NCBI GenBank assembly: GCA_004298155.1
Contig: SCRD01000008.1
Span: 372,001 to 436,000 of the forward strand
Direction of reading: 5' to 3'
DNA from: Acidobacteriota bacterium
Lineage (GTDB): Bacteria; Acidobacteriota; Terriglobia; UBA7540
Length of the DNA: 64,000 nucleotides
In this document: positions 17,941 to 26,579 of the stretch, one piece after another
Layout of the letters: every line of letters starts with the position of its first letter
How positions within the stretch are numbered: position 1 is the stretch's first letter
Program-made: the position numbers and the translations under genes
Notes under the pieces: model-generated
Databases searched by the model: none
What the model saw: the letters and a program-made list of their open reading frames with translations, nothing else
Told to the model about the DNA's origin: nothing

Positions 17941-18444
17941 CTACTTCGGCTGGGGCAGAAGTGATGAGAGTTTTACGGCCGTGTCCCAGTCCACTACGCC
18001 CGACGGCTCCAGCCCGTTGGCGGCTTGGAAGGCTTTCAGCGCGTCGCGCGTCGGCACGCCAACGAGTCCATTGATCGGGCCGCTGTAGACGCCCGCCTCG
18101 GCCAGCGCCTGCTGGATCTCTTTCCTGCCGTCCGGCGTCGTGTTGAGCCAGCCTAGGAGCGCGACGCTCATCGCGGGCTCGGCTCGCAGGTACACGGGCA
18201 CGCCGGGGACGGGGGGCAGCGACGGCATGAGCGCGCCAGCCGTCCAAATATCGAGCTCCCCTGCTTGCTCCGGCAGGCCACGCGCCTGCTGGAACCGCTT
18301 CAGGGCGGCAACGGCATTCGCATCCCAGCTAGTGGTTGGCGGGGTGTCCAGATAGCCCAGGTTCGCCAGCGCCTGCTGGATTTCCCCAATCCCCTCGGGC
18401 GCGCGCGCGCGCGCCAGCCAGTAGCCGGGCCCCAGGGGCCGCAT
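17941..18444 (-). CDS. Protein with two peptidoglycan-binding-like repeats, start unclear
   Basis: The frame has 167 codons from the ATG at 18444 and contains two copies of a PG_binding_1-like unit. The first runs GIGEIQQALANLGYL...VAALKRFQQARGLP, the second GRKEIQQALAEAGVYSG...DALKAFQAANGLEPSG. The same frame stays open upstream to about 18582 without ATG, GTG or TTG. It there encodes a coding-looking stretch, LRLFYDVENGTYLIHVVG, followed by a Pro-rich linker, so the gene may be 5'-truncated or damaged by a frameshift next to the phosphatase gene. There is no signal peptide on the visible part. PG-binding repeats normally direct enzymes to the cell wall; no catalytic domain is present here. 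Confidence 0.5.
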   Translation of the reverse strand: MRPLGPGYWLARARAPEGIGEIQQALANLGYLDTPPTTSWDANAVAALKRFQQARGLPEQAGELDIWTAGALMPSLPPVPGVPVYLRAEPAMSVALLGWLNTTPDGRKEIQQALAEAGVYSGPINGLVGVPTRDALKAFQAANGLEPSGVVDWDTAVKLSSLLPQPK

Positions 18445-18575
18445 CCTCAGGAACTTAGCAGGGGCCGGTTTAGGCGTCGGGGGCCGGGGCGGCTCGCGAT
18501 AGGGCAGGCCGACGACGTGGATCAGGTAGGTACCGTTTTCGACGTCGTAAAACAGCCTCAGGGCGCCCAGAAGCG

Positions 18576-20624
18576 CTAGCGCTCACTCTGGGGAGTTGTA
18601 GCGGGGGAAAGCGTCCAGGGTTTGCCGTCGAACTGGCTGTGAGGAGTTGCGCCGAGCAACTTGAGCACCGTGGGTGCGACGTCCATGATGCTGGGCCCGG
18701 AGGAATCGAGCTTGCGGTTGATAAAAAGGACCGCGCTGGTGTCTTTGGGGTCAGAGGCGCAATGGTCGCCGCTCCATTTGCGCGTGTTGGGAACCACAAT
18801 GCCGGGCGGAATGGCCCCGAGCGAAGTCTCCCAGGAAGTTCGATAACCGGGCAGGAAATTAAGCTGGAGATCGGGCGCTTCATTGGCGTAAGCGCCGTGG
18901 TCGATATCATGGCCCAGCGAAACGTCTTCAAGCACGGGCTTGTTGGTGCGTGGGTCGTGGTAAGCCAGAAGCCTGGTGCGGATTTCTTCTTCCACCTGGC
19001 GGGCCTGCTGCCCGGGCTCGATGATGCCGTAGCGCTCGCGCCCATAAATGTTCAGATATATCTGGCCCAGGCCCAGCGCGTAGGCTTTGGTCCGGCTCCA
19101 ATCAACATTGGGGAAGAAGTTGGCGTGGCTATAAAGATTTTCCAGGCTGTACTCTTTATCCTGCGCCTCCGGATTCTTGAGGACCATGTAGCCGTTCTTC
19201 ACCAGCCAGGTGTTCGTATTAAAGCCGTAGTTGAAGGCGTGGAAACCGTGGTCGGAAACGACGATCAGGGTTCCGCCGGGTTTCATACTCTTTTCAACCT
19301 CGCCGACCACTTTGTCCGCCGCCTGGTACACCTGCAGGATAGCGTCACCGTATTTCCGGGCAAGCACGGGATCATAGCGGGGGCTCGAGGGATCGGTCAG
19401 GCGCCAGAACATGTGCTGGACGCTGTCCGTGCTGGTGTAGACGGCCACCATCAGGCTGGGAGGATTGTTCTGGAGCTGGTCCAGTAACATCTTGGTCAGC
19501 GTATCCATGGTGCGGAACATATCCTCGAGAAAGACGCCTTCGTCGATGCGCTCCTCGTTCAGTCCCCAGGTGTCATGCCACCAGCCGAGCGTTTTGAAGT
19601 CTCCCCACTTCCCGGCCAGCTCTTTGCTCCAGCCGGCGGGATAAGTAACCGGCAAGGCAGGGTCCTTCGGGTCGATGTTCAGCGGCGACATGTAAATTCG
19701 CAGGTTGGGCGACGATTCAAGAACATAGAACCGGCTGATGGAGCGGACCGAGAGGAACATGTTGATCGGAAACTTTTCGTTGAACCAGTTGCTCCAGTGC
19801 CCGCTGGCAACCGTTTCCGTCTGGCCGTCCAGTTGAATGGTCACCGAGTTGCCATCCGGCGACAATTGAAATTCCACCGGGATCGAAATGCGCCTGTCCT
19901 CGTCCGTCGTGGGATCAACCGGCCCTGAGATTTTGGTTTTGGCGCTGCGCCCGTTCATTTCAAGATGAACAAGCTTCCCGCCGAATTCGGTGCTGCCGGC
20001 CTCTTTCGCGGGCAGATTGGAACCGAAGTAGAAAAACGTGCCCCAGGTTCCACGGACATCCGGAACACCCAGGCCGGCCATCAACTTGCCGCCCGGCACC
20101 GGCGACGGCGGGAATTCCAGCGGCATCCTCAGCACCGTGGTCTTGTATCCGGCATCGGCAGCCTCCTCATAGAAAGGAGTTCCGTGCCGTTGGTTGGTGA
20201 CCTTGGGGCCCTTGATGGGGACCAGGCCGAAAAGGAATTTGGGCTTTTCGTTGGCCACCAGCCCGATCCGGGGAAGATAAGTCTGGGGATCGCGTGCGAG
20301 GAAGTCGTAGATGCCCGTCCCGCCTGGATTCAAGCCCGTCGCGAATGCTGCCCAAGCCACGGGCGATTCCGGAGGGTTCGTCGTTTCGAGCTTTGTGAAC
20401 GTGCCTGTCTGCGCCAGCCGCGCAAGGTTCGGCAGCTTGCCTTCCTGCATCCACTTGGCCGCAAGGTCCGGCGACATGCCGTCGAAGCCCAGAACGACAA
20501 CTTGATTGGTGACTGGAAGAGTAGTTTTGCGGCGGCACGCAGAAGAAGCAAGGGCAAGGACAACCATTGCGAGCGCCAGTGCAGGAATTCCAGAAGGTAA
20601 CCTGAGTTTTGTTTGCCGGCCCAA
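18576..20624 (-). CDS. Alkaline phosphatase superfamily (type I phosphodiesterase/nucleotide pyrophosphatase) protein, probable lipoprotein
   Basis: A 682-residue protein. The N-terminal hydrophobic segment ends in ALASSAC, a weak lipobox, so a lipoprotein or secreted protein is likely. The alkaline phosphatase fold is shown by VVVLGFDGMSPDLAAKW, the nucleophile region ESPVAWAAFATGLNPGG, the Asp/His pair in TSTDSVQHMFWRL, and metal ligands in VVSDHGFHAFNYG and SLGHDIDHGAYAN. Such enzymes hydrolyse phosphomonoesters or phosphodiesters in the periplasm; the substrate is open. The start in this frame is a TTG without a clear ribosome site, and an ATG at codon 20 is an alternative that would cut into the signal. 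The end of the gene abuts the PG-binding-like frame. Confidence 0.85.
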   Translation of the reverse strand: MGRQTKLRLPSGIPALALAMVVLALASSACRRKTTLPVTNQVVVLGFDGMSPDLAAKWMQEGKLPNLARLAQTGTFTKLETTNPPESPVAWAAFATGLNPGGTGIYDFLARDPQTYLPRIGLVANEKPKFLFGLVPIKGPKVTNQRHGTPFYEEAADAGYKTTVLRMPLEFPPSPVPGGKLMAGLGVPDVRGTWGTFFYFGSNLPAKEAGSTEFGGKLVHLEMNGRSAKTKISGPVDPTTDEDRRISIPVEFQLSPDGNSVTIQLDGQTETVASGHWSNWFNEKFPINMFLSVRSISRFYVLESSPNLRIYMSPLNIDPKDPALPVTYPAGWSKELAGKWGDFKTLGWWHDTWGLNEERIDEGVFLEDMFRTMDTLTKMLLDQLQNNPPSLMVAVYTSTDSVQHMFWRLTDPSSPRYDPVLARKYGDAILQVYQAADKVVGEVEKSMKPGGTLIVVSDHGFHAFNYGFNTNTWLVKNGYMVLKNPEAQDKEYSLENLYSHANFFPNVDWSRTKAYALGLGQIYLNIYGRERYGIIEPGQQARQVEEEIRTRLLAYHDPRTNKPVLEDVSLGHDIDHGAYANEAPDLQLNFLPGYRTSWETSLGAIPPGIVVPNTRKWSGDHCASDPKDTSAVLFINRKLDSSGPSIMDVAPTVLKLLGATPHSQFDGKPWTLSPATTPQSER

Positions 20625-20863
20625 GCGTAAATTCTAATATTCCAGAGCCAGAACGTCGAGGCATTTCTGGCACAGGCTGCCCACGAACCAATGGATGTTG
20701 CCGCGAAAGGACATGGATTTATCCGTGCCGCAGGGGCAGTTCGTAGCTGGTAGCGCAGCCCGCCGCCTCTGCGGTCTGCAGTTTTTTTAAAATGGGTTAC
20801 GACGCTGGCGAAAAACCGCAGACCCCAAACCCGGAGGCCCTCGCTACTTGCTACTTGCTGCCA

Positions 20864-21556
20864 CTACTTCAAGCGGGAGAAAGAGCGATCGAGGGTGAAG
20901 GACAGCGTGGCAATTGCTTTCTCCGTATAATCGGCAAGCGCTTCGCGATAGAAATTGAGGCTGCGTTCACGGATAGACGTTTCCGGCTCATTCGGAAACA
21001 CCACGTGGTTTGTTTCGTGGAGAATGATGCTCAGCAGCCGGAGGCGAAACTGCCTGGCGTGGAATTCTTCCAGGCGGCTGCCTTCCAGGAATTTTGCGTC
21101 CAGCGCCGTATCGCTTAAAGGAAGGGCCTGCCAGGTGAGAATCTGTTCGACGGCGATGTCTAATTCGCCAGCCTGCTCGCCTCCAAAGGCATCATGGGCC
21201 ATGGTAAAGGGGGCCTCGCTGACGGCTGCGTGCCGGTGCCCCAGGCATCCGCAGATGTTGGTTCGGTGGAGCTGGATGACCACCAGTTGAGGCGCTCGGA
21301 AAAGGGCCTCATCGTAGGATTCCCGGCACCGGGCAGGCACTTCAATCCAGTCGTGTTCCAGCGCGCGCGCTACCTCCGCGGCGCGCCCACCGTCTCGCAC
21401 GCGATGAGCAATCACATAAAGCGGGCGTGAGCGGTCAGGGAATGAAGCTGGCAGATAGCGGCGTCCACTCAGCCACTCGCGCCACCGGACGACTCGAGGG
21501 CGCGATTCGAGGTAGTTCCAGATCGCCGCCTTCAAATCTGATTTTTCAGGGCACAT
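20864..21556 (-). CDS. Hypothetical protein with HETNH zinc-metallopeptidase-like motif
   Basis: About 230 residues from the ATG at 21556, which has GAGG just upstream; an ATG 39 bases earlier (21595) is also in frame. The protein has no signal peptide. Its most striking part is ILHETNHVVFPNEPE near residue 180, an HExxH-type zinc motif (HETNH). A Glu-rich helix follows (NFYREALADYTEKAIATL) and could supply a third ligand. Upstream there is a conserved-looking RPLYVIAHRVRDGG segment and a Cys/His-containing CGCLGHRHAAVSEAP. I do not recognise the family. A cytosolic metallopeptidase or a metal-binding protein is possible but unproven. The gene is monocistronic as far as can be seen. Confidence 0.55.
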   Translation of the reverse strand: MCPEKSDLKAAIWNYLESRPRVVRWREWLSGRRYLPASFPDRSRPLYVIAHRVRDGGRAAEVARALEHDWIEVPARCRESYDEALFRAPQLVVIQLHRTNICGCLGHRHAAVSEAPFTMAHDAFGGEQAGELDIAVEQILTWQALPLSDTALDAKFLEGSRLEEFHARQFRLRLLSIILHETNHVVFPNEPETSIRERSLNFYREALADYTEKAIATLSFTLDRSFSRLK

Positions 21557-22084
21557 ACAACCTCGATGCTCCTGAATCGATTTGCCAGGTTTCATCTGCC
21601 GAAATGCGGGCCGCCGCCGCCCGACTCCGGCAACTTATCACTGCTGAGGGCCCTCTAGTTTTCCCAACGCTGGTTCCTATGCAAGAGCTTTGCTCCCGGC
21701 GTCCACTGCCTATCCTATGCTATAAATCCTGCCCGGCGCCAAAGGAAATGTTGATGATGAGAATTTACGAATGTGCAGGTTCGGGCCAGCCGGCGTATCG
21801 CACTCCTCACCGGCTTATGCAGCGAGGCTGATTGACCGTGGGAATTTTTGCAGCTAGGCCGATAACTTCCATCGAGGTGAAATTGCTTCAGGCGCTATGG
21901 CGGCAGGCATCAGGCAAACTGGCGCCGCGCAAAGGTGAGGGATTGATCGCAGTAGTTTCGCCAGGGAAGAGACAACGGTTCGCGAAGGGATGACGTGGAC
22001 GGAGTTCTCTTGTAACCTGCGGCGAGTGTTGAGGCGGGATGGTTGCAGGGGCACGCCTTAACGTGCCCCTGCGTTGGTGTGGCA
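21557..22084. other. Intergenic region with a terminator-like hairpin
   Basis: A gap of 528 bases between the HETNH gene and the first TonB receptor, both on the minus strand. A 134-codon plus-strand frame here has no protein-like features. The only clear structure is the hairpin at 22045-22072. Confidence 0.4.
22045..22072 (-). terminator. Perfect 11-bp hairpin downstream of the first TonB receptor
   Basis: GCAGGGGCACG, six-base loop CCTTAA, then CGTGCCCCTGC, starting 13 bases past the receptor stop. No run of T follows on the minus strand, so it may act as a factor-assisted terminator or a stabilising 3' hairpin. Confidence 0.55.
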
Positions 22085-25000
22085 TTAGAAGAACAGCTTG
22101 AGGCCGAACTCAAACTGCCGCTCGTCGATGCCTTCTCTTGCCAGGTTCGTCACGCTGCTGACCGACATAAAGCTACCGGGATCAGTCACAACGTGAGTGA
22201 CGGGATCAAAGGCATTGGCGTCACCCAGAGAATTATCCGGGACGTCAAAATGCGGTGTGTTGGTGAAGTTGAACGAGTCCATCCTGAATTGAAGTCTAAA
22301 GCGCTCCGATAGGCGGAAGTCTCGTTGAATTGAGAAGTCGTAGTTACCGATACCAGACCCGCGAAGCAGGTTATAGCCCGTCGTACCCAGGCGAGCTGCG
22401 TCCGGATTACCGAAGGCGAAGGGATCGTAGAAGTAGGCATTGGGGTCTATGGTCCCAATACGAGTGATACTGGATTTGACCTGGTCGGCCGTCTGGTTGC
22501 TTCCCGGTGTACTGAAGCCGGAGCCGTTCGAGTAAATGGAGAAGGGCGGACCCGAGATAAAGCTTGCCAGGCCGCTCAACTGCCATCCGCCGGCGATGAA
22601 ACTGCCGACGCCGCCGCCAGACATCCACCTCTTGCCTTTGCCGAACGGCAACTCCCAGACATGCATGATTTCGAGGTTCTGCGTGCGGTCGTAATCTGTG
22701 ACGGTCTGGTTGAGGTACATCAGGTTGAAGACCTGCAGCTTCTCATCGCCCGGGCTGCCGTCGCTGTTGTCAATGTTGGAGATCGCCTTGCTATAGGTAT
22801 AGTTCACCTGCAACATCAGCCCGCCCGCGAAGCGCCGGCTGAGGACGGCCTGGAGAGAATCATAGTGCCCGGAGCCGACCGGAGAAATATTGATGGTAGG
22901 CGCAGTCCGGCCATATTGCGCGAAGAGGGGCTGGCCTGCGGAGCCTGCTCCGATGACTTGCCCCGCGTTGATGTCAAGAAAGCCCAGCAGCCGCGTCTGC
23001 CGTGTGGCCACGTAGCCAACCTGCCCGGTGAAGCCCCACTTGAGTTGCTTCTGGAGGGTCAGGTTCCACGATTGGACATATCCGCGGTCAAATTTCTTTG
23101 AGGGATATCCCGCATAAGCAACGTCCAGAGGAATGGGAAGCACGCCATTGCCAAGGTTGGGAGCGGCAATGGCAGGGATGCCCAGCGCCAGTGAACGATA
23201 GGGAAGCAGTCCATCCTGCCCGCCTGCTGGAAGAGTGTTGGTGTTATGCGTGGGGACAGATATTGGAAAGTTATTGCGGTTGGGCTCCATTGCCTCGTAG
23301 GGGTCGACGGTCATGCCATAACCGGCCCGAATGACAAAGGTGTCCGAGGCTCGATAAGCGAATCCAAAGCGCGGCGAGAAGAGTCTCTTGCTGATATCGA
23401 CACCACAGCTGGAGGGCACGCTGCCAAACCCGCAGAGTTGGATGGTGTTATTGGATGGTTCGTAGACCTCGATTCCCCGGCCGAGGTCGGGGCGGGTGGG
23501 CATGGGATAATACTCCCAGCGCACGCCATAATTAAGGGTCAACTTCTTATTGACGTTCCACCGGTCCTGAGCATACAGGGAATAGAGGTTCGCGCGCTCC
23601 TGGTAAACCTCTGGAATCTGGAAGTTCCTTCCCATGGCATCCGGCAGGCCGAGTAAGAATGAAGCGATCCCGTTGTAACGCGATGTGTCCGTGGTGCCAT
23701 TGCAAGCGCCACCGGCGGCAGGCGCTGTGCAGTTCGACGTGACGCCCTCACCAAAATGAAATCCACCCTGGGCGCCATAACCGCCGGAAAGGTCTTCCGC
23801 CTGCGTCTGGTTGAGGGTCTGGGTGTACCAGTTGACGCCAAATCGGACGCTGTGGGGACCTTTGATCCAGTTGAAGTTGGCTACAACCTGCTTTTGCGGA
23901 TCGTGTCGGTAGTACGGCATGAAGTTATCCACCTGGCCGATCGTGTCAAATCCGGAGATGTCAAACTCCGGCCAGCCGCTTTCAAATGACCGCGTGCCGT
24001 TAGTACCGGGGATCCCCAGCACGTCACTGCCGATATTCGTTCCGAGATCATTTTGCACTGAGCTGGTGCCTTGCTTAGCCCATCCAAAATGAGCGTCCAG
24101 AAGGAAATTTGGACTAAACGTGTAGGTTCCCATGACGGTCATCCGGTAAGTATTCCCCGAGCCCTTGCCAGGGTTCCCTCCCTGCCCAAAGGAAGGTCCG
24201 CCGCCAGCCACACCGAAGGCCGTCGGAGTGATATTGATGTAATGAAGCATCCCAAAAGTTCCAATGAGATTGAACTTCGAATTGACATTGTAGTTAATCT
24301 TGGTGTCCACCTGATTGCGGTGGAACACGCGGACGCCGTTCGTAAAGAAATCGCGCTTAAGCCCTCCACGGTCGGGAAAGGGGACATAAGTAAGAATCTT
24401 TTCGGCGATGGGGTCGAGGCGCGATGTGGGAATCATGTTCAGGCACTGCGCGCTTGCACAGGCGGCATTGTAATGAGCAGTATCTGCAGGATTATTGGTC
24501 GCAAAAAACTGCGTCCTGCCTGAACCGTCCGCGTTCCCCGTCAGCGGGTCATAGATGTCTGTCCCTGAGTGGGACAAATCACCGTTGCGGATCGATTGAG
24601 TGGCGACGGTCCGGAATGTTTGCGCGTAAAAATTGTTGAAGAGGCCCTCGTAGCTGCCGAAGAAAAAGAGCTTGTTCTTCACAATAGGACCGCCGGCCGA
24701 GCCGCCGAAGTCATTGTAGATGTACTTCGGCTTGTTGCCGACGTTGGCACTCGCGCCGTCAAAGAGCATGGGCCACGCCTTAAGGTGATTGTCATTGTGG
24801 TACTCAAAGAGGTCTCCGTGAAACTGGTTGGTACCGCTCTTGGTTTCCACATTGATGGCGGCGCCGCCGGCGAACCCCTCTTCCGCCTCGAAGCTGTCCG
24901 TTACCACGTTCACCTGCTGTATGGAGTCGAGCGTCGGGACGTAGGAATTGACGTGCGGCAACTGGATGTTGTAGGTGCTCACGCCGTCAATCTGGGTGTT

Positions 25001-25624
25001 GTTCTGGTTATTGCTGGTCCCGTTGACGTTGAACGAGAGCGAGCGGGCCGGATTGGTCGGGTAAGAATGGCTGTTAGATGGCGGGCTGAAACCTGGCTCC
25101 GCGCGATAAATCTGCTGATAGTTTCGTCCGAGCGGAACGGGCAGGTTTGAAAGCGCTGGAGTGTCAATGTTGGCGTGGACCTCAGAAGTATCGGTCTGGA
25201 GGACCGGCCGCGCACCCGTGACCTCCACGGTCTGCGTGACCGCGCCTAAAGTGAGGGTGACGTCCGCGCGCCCTACGGCGTTGATGGTGACGGATACGTC
25301 CGTCTGCCTGTAAGTCTGGAATCCCTGTTTTGTGACTTGGATAGTGTAAATTCCGGCGACGATGGTCGAGAACGTGTAGTCGCCTGAACTATTGGTTGTG
25401 GCTACTGTGGAAATGCTGGTGCCCTGGTCGGTGATGGTGATCTTTGCTCCGGGCACAGCGGCGCCGCTCGGGTCGGTGACATGGCCAACCAGCGTGCCAT
25501 ACAGGACCTGTGCTATCCCGGCCCGAGGAACTGCCAGAATCGCCGCAAAAACGATACCGGCGAATACCACACCGCAAACGAGGGTCGAAACCTTCTTTGA
25601 ACAGTTAGAGTCGTTCCCGCGCAT
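22085..25624 (-). CDS. Oar-type TonB-dependent outer-membrane receptor with carboxypeptidase-regulatory-like domain
   Basis: 1179 residues. A signal segment is followed by a carboxypeptidase-regulatory-like beta-sandwich at about residues 38-130 (GTLVGHVTDPSGAAVPGAKI, SGDYTFSTIVAGIYTIQV). A plug-like region with SFNVNGTSNNQNNTQIDGV and NVETKSGTNQFHGDLFEY follows. A very long beta-barrel ends in FEFGLKLFF, with the terminal Phe needed for outer-membrane assembly. The ATG has AGGAGG nine bases upstream. Acidobacteria carry many such receptors, thought to import large glycans, peptides or other polymers with energy from TonB-ExbBD; the substrate is unknown and no SusD-like partner is adjacent. 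The neighbouring receptor at 26580-29861 has the same layout but is clearly diverged. Confidence 0.92.
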   Translation of the reverse strand: MRGNDSNCSKKVSTLVCGVVFAGIVFAAILAVPRAGIAQVLYGTLVGHVTDPSGAAVPGAKITITDQGTSISTVATTNSSGDYTFSTIVAGIYTIQVTKQGFQTYRQTDVSVTINAVGRADVTLTLGAVTQTVEVTGARPVLQTDTSEVHANIDTPALSNLPVPLGRNYQQIYRAEPGFSPPSNSHSYPTNPARSLSFNVNGTSNNQNNTQIDGVSTYNIQLPHVNSYVPTLDSIQQVNVVTDSFEAEEGFAGGAAINVETKSGTNQFHGDLFEYHNDNHLKAWPMLFDGASANVGNKPKYIYNDFGGSAGGPIVKNKLFFFGSYEGLFNNFYAQTFRTVATQSIRNGDLSHSGTDIYDPLTGNADGSGRTQFFATNNPADTAHYNAACASAQCLNMIPTSRLDPIAEKILTYVPFPDRGGLKRDFFTNGVRVFHRNQVDTKINYNVNSKFNLIGTFGMLHYINITPTAFGVAGGGPSFGQGGNPGKGSGNTYRMTVMGTYTFSPNFLLDAHFGWAKQGTSSVQNDLGTNIGSDVLGIPGTNGTRSFESGWPEFDISGFDTIGQVDNFMPYYRHDPQKQVVANFNWIKGPHSVRFGVNWYTQTLNQTQAEDLSGGYGAQGGFHFGEGVTSNCTAPAAGGACNGTTDTSRYNGIASFLLGLPDAMGRNFQIPEVYQERANLYSLYAQDRWNVNKKLTLNYGVRWEYYPMPTRPDLGRGIEVYEPSNNTIQLCGFGSVPSSCGVDISKRLFSPRFGFAYRASDTFVIRAGYGMTVDPYEAMEPNRNNFPISVPTHNTNTLPAGGQDGLLPYRSLALGIPAIAAPNLGNGVLPIPLDVAYAGYPSKKFDRGYVQSWNLTLQKQLKWGFTGQVGYVATRQTRLLGFLDINAGQVIGAGSAGQPLFAQYGRTAPTINISPVGSGHYDSLQAVLSRRFAGGLMLQVNYTYSKAISNIDNSDGSPGDEKLQVFNLMYLNQTVTDYDRTQNLEIMHVWELPFGKGKRWMSGGGVGSFIAGGWQLSGLASFISGPPFSIYSNGSGFSTPGSNQTADQVKSSITRIGTIDPNAYFYDPFAFGNPDAARLGTTGYNLLRGSGIGNYDFSIQRDFRLSERFRLQFRMDSFNFTNTPHFDVPDNSLGDANAFDPVTHVVTDPGSFMSVSSVTNLAREGIDERQFEFGLKLFF

Positions 25625-25997
25625 AGGTTCTTTCCTCCTGGAACTGTTACTTCGTGGAATTGTAATTTAACTTGCTTGCCGAAGATAGAGCGGAGAAAGC
25701 ACGAGCACGCGGACAGGGGTATGGAGCAGTGCCTTCAGTCCACCCTTCCCTTGTTAATTTTGAGGACTAGACTACCCGTACCCGACGCTTGATGACCAAG
25801 ACCCGACGCATGACTACCAGTGATGTATCGACTTTTACCAGTGGGCGGGTCACGTGTCAAGCTGTTTTTTCAAGCCGCGAAAGTATTTTTTCAAAGTCAT
25901 TTTCCTCACTGGCTGAAAGGAAAGGCCCTTCGTTTCGTTGGAGCCCCACGTTTGGTGAAAATGACTGTCTCCACACTATCCATCTCCATCCTGAAAT
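25625..25997. other. Upstream region of the first TonB receptor
   Basis: A region of 373 bases without a gene. It holds the receptor ribosome site and, at 25780-25843, two direct-repeat pairs each spaced by 21 bases. Otherwise I see nothing certain. Confidence 0.4.
25780..25843. repeat. Direct repeats at 21-bp spacing upstream of a TonB receptor gene
   Basis: ACCCGACGC occurs at 25780-25788 and 25801-25809, and TACCAGTG at 25815-25822 and 25836-25843. Both pairs are exactly 21 bases apart, two helical turns, about 150-220 bases before the receptor ATG. This spacing suits a regulator binding one face of the helix. Confidence 0.45.
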
Positions 25998-26297
25998 TTA
26001 TTTCCTGAGCATTAGGGGCATCAGGACAAAAGCCAGCAGCGTCAGGAGTGGAAGCGGGGCCGAGACGGCTTTAAATTCCGTCATGTACGGCCAAAGCAAA
26101 CTTACCGCCAGCAACAAAACCAGGATGCTTAAAACTATCCAGATGATGTAAGCCGTCGCATACGAGAGGTACGCAAGGGGAAGATACAGCAACGCTTCGG
26201 GTAGTGACCTTCCGGTATAGCACAGACTGCATTCGGCCCTGCGCGGCGATGTCATAAAGCTACGATGCCTGTCCGCTCCGAACCATCCGGATCGCAC
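25998..26297 (-). pseudogene. Fragment of a GT87/DUF2029-type membrane glycosyltransferase
   Basis: This 99-codon frame contains, from about residue 29, LPEALLYLPLAYLSYATAYI followed by a second long hydrophobic helix and a third (LPLLTLLAFVLMPLML). The first part closely resembles the loop-helix pattern P(F)EALLFxPLAYLSYxxAYxxW in GT87/DUF2029 polyprenyl-phosphate-mannose-dependent transferases. Full proteins have about 400 residues and around ten helices; only some 70 residues are left here, without the catalytic N-terminal part, so this looks like a relic. It lies alone between two TonB receptors on the same strand. The family is assigned from one short pattern, so confidence is limited. 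Confidence 0.42.
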
Positions 26298-26520
26298 GGT
26301 AGAATGCAGGAAAGTCAGCCGACCCCTCCAGCGCGTCGTCTTTGGCGCGCCAGAAGAGCATCAGGTGGAAAAGCAGCAGGAAAGGGAAGAAGGCAAAAAA
26401 AACGGACGCAGATTCCTTTTCTTCATAAAAGGTGAAACTACTTTAGGATCAGGAATGGCGGGTGTCAAGCAGACTGAGTCCGCGGATGGAGGAGAGGAAT
26501 AAATGGGGTGAGCCCGTCTG

Positions 26521-26553
26521 CGCCCGTTCGGTGGGAGTGCCACCGGACGGGCG
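26521..26553 (-). terminator. 14-bp hairpin downstream of the second TonB receptor
   Basis: CGCCCGTTCGGTGG, loop GAGTG, then CCACCGGACGGGCG; 13 of 14 positions pair and the other is a wobble. It starts 27 bases past the stop codon of the receptor. No clear T run follows. Confidence 0.6.
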
Positions 26554-26579
26554 CGGAGCGGATCAGGAGCGTCTCTGCG

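Noticed and set aside
21427-21831. 134-codon plus-strand frame upstream of the HETNH gene
   Set aside because: Opposite strand to a real gene for much of its length and no protein features.
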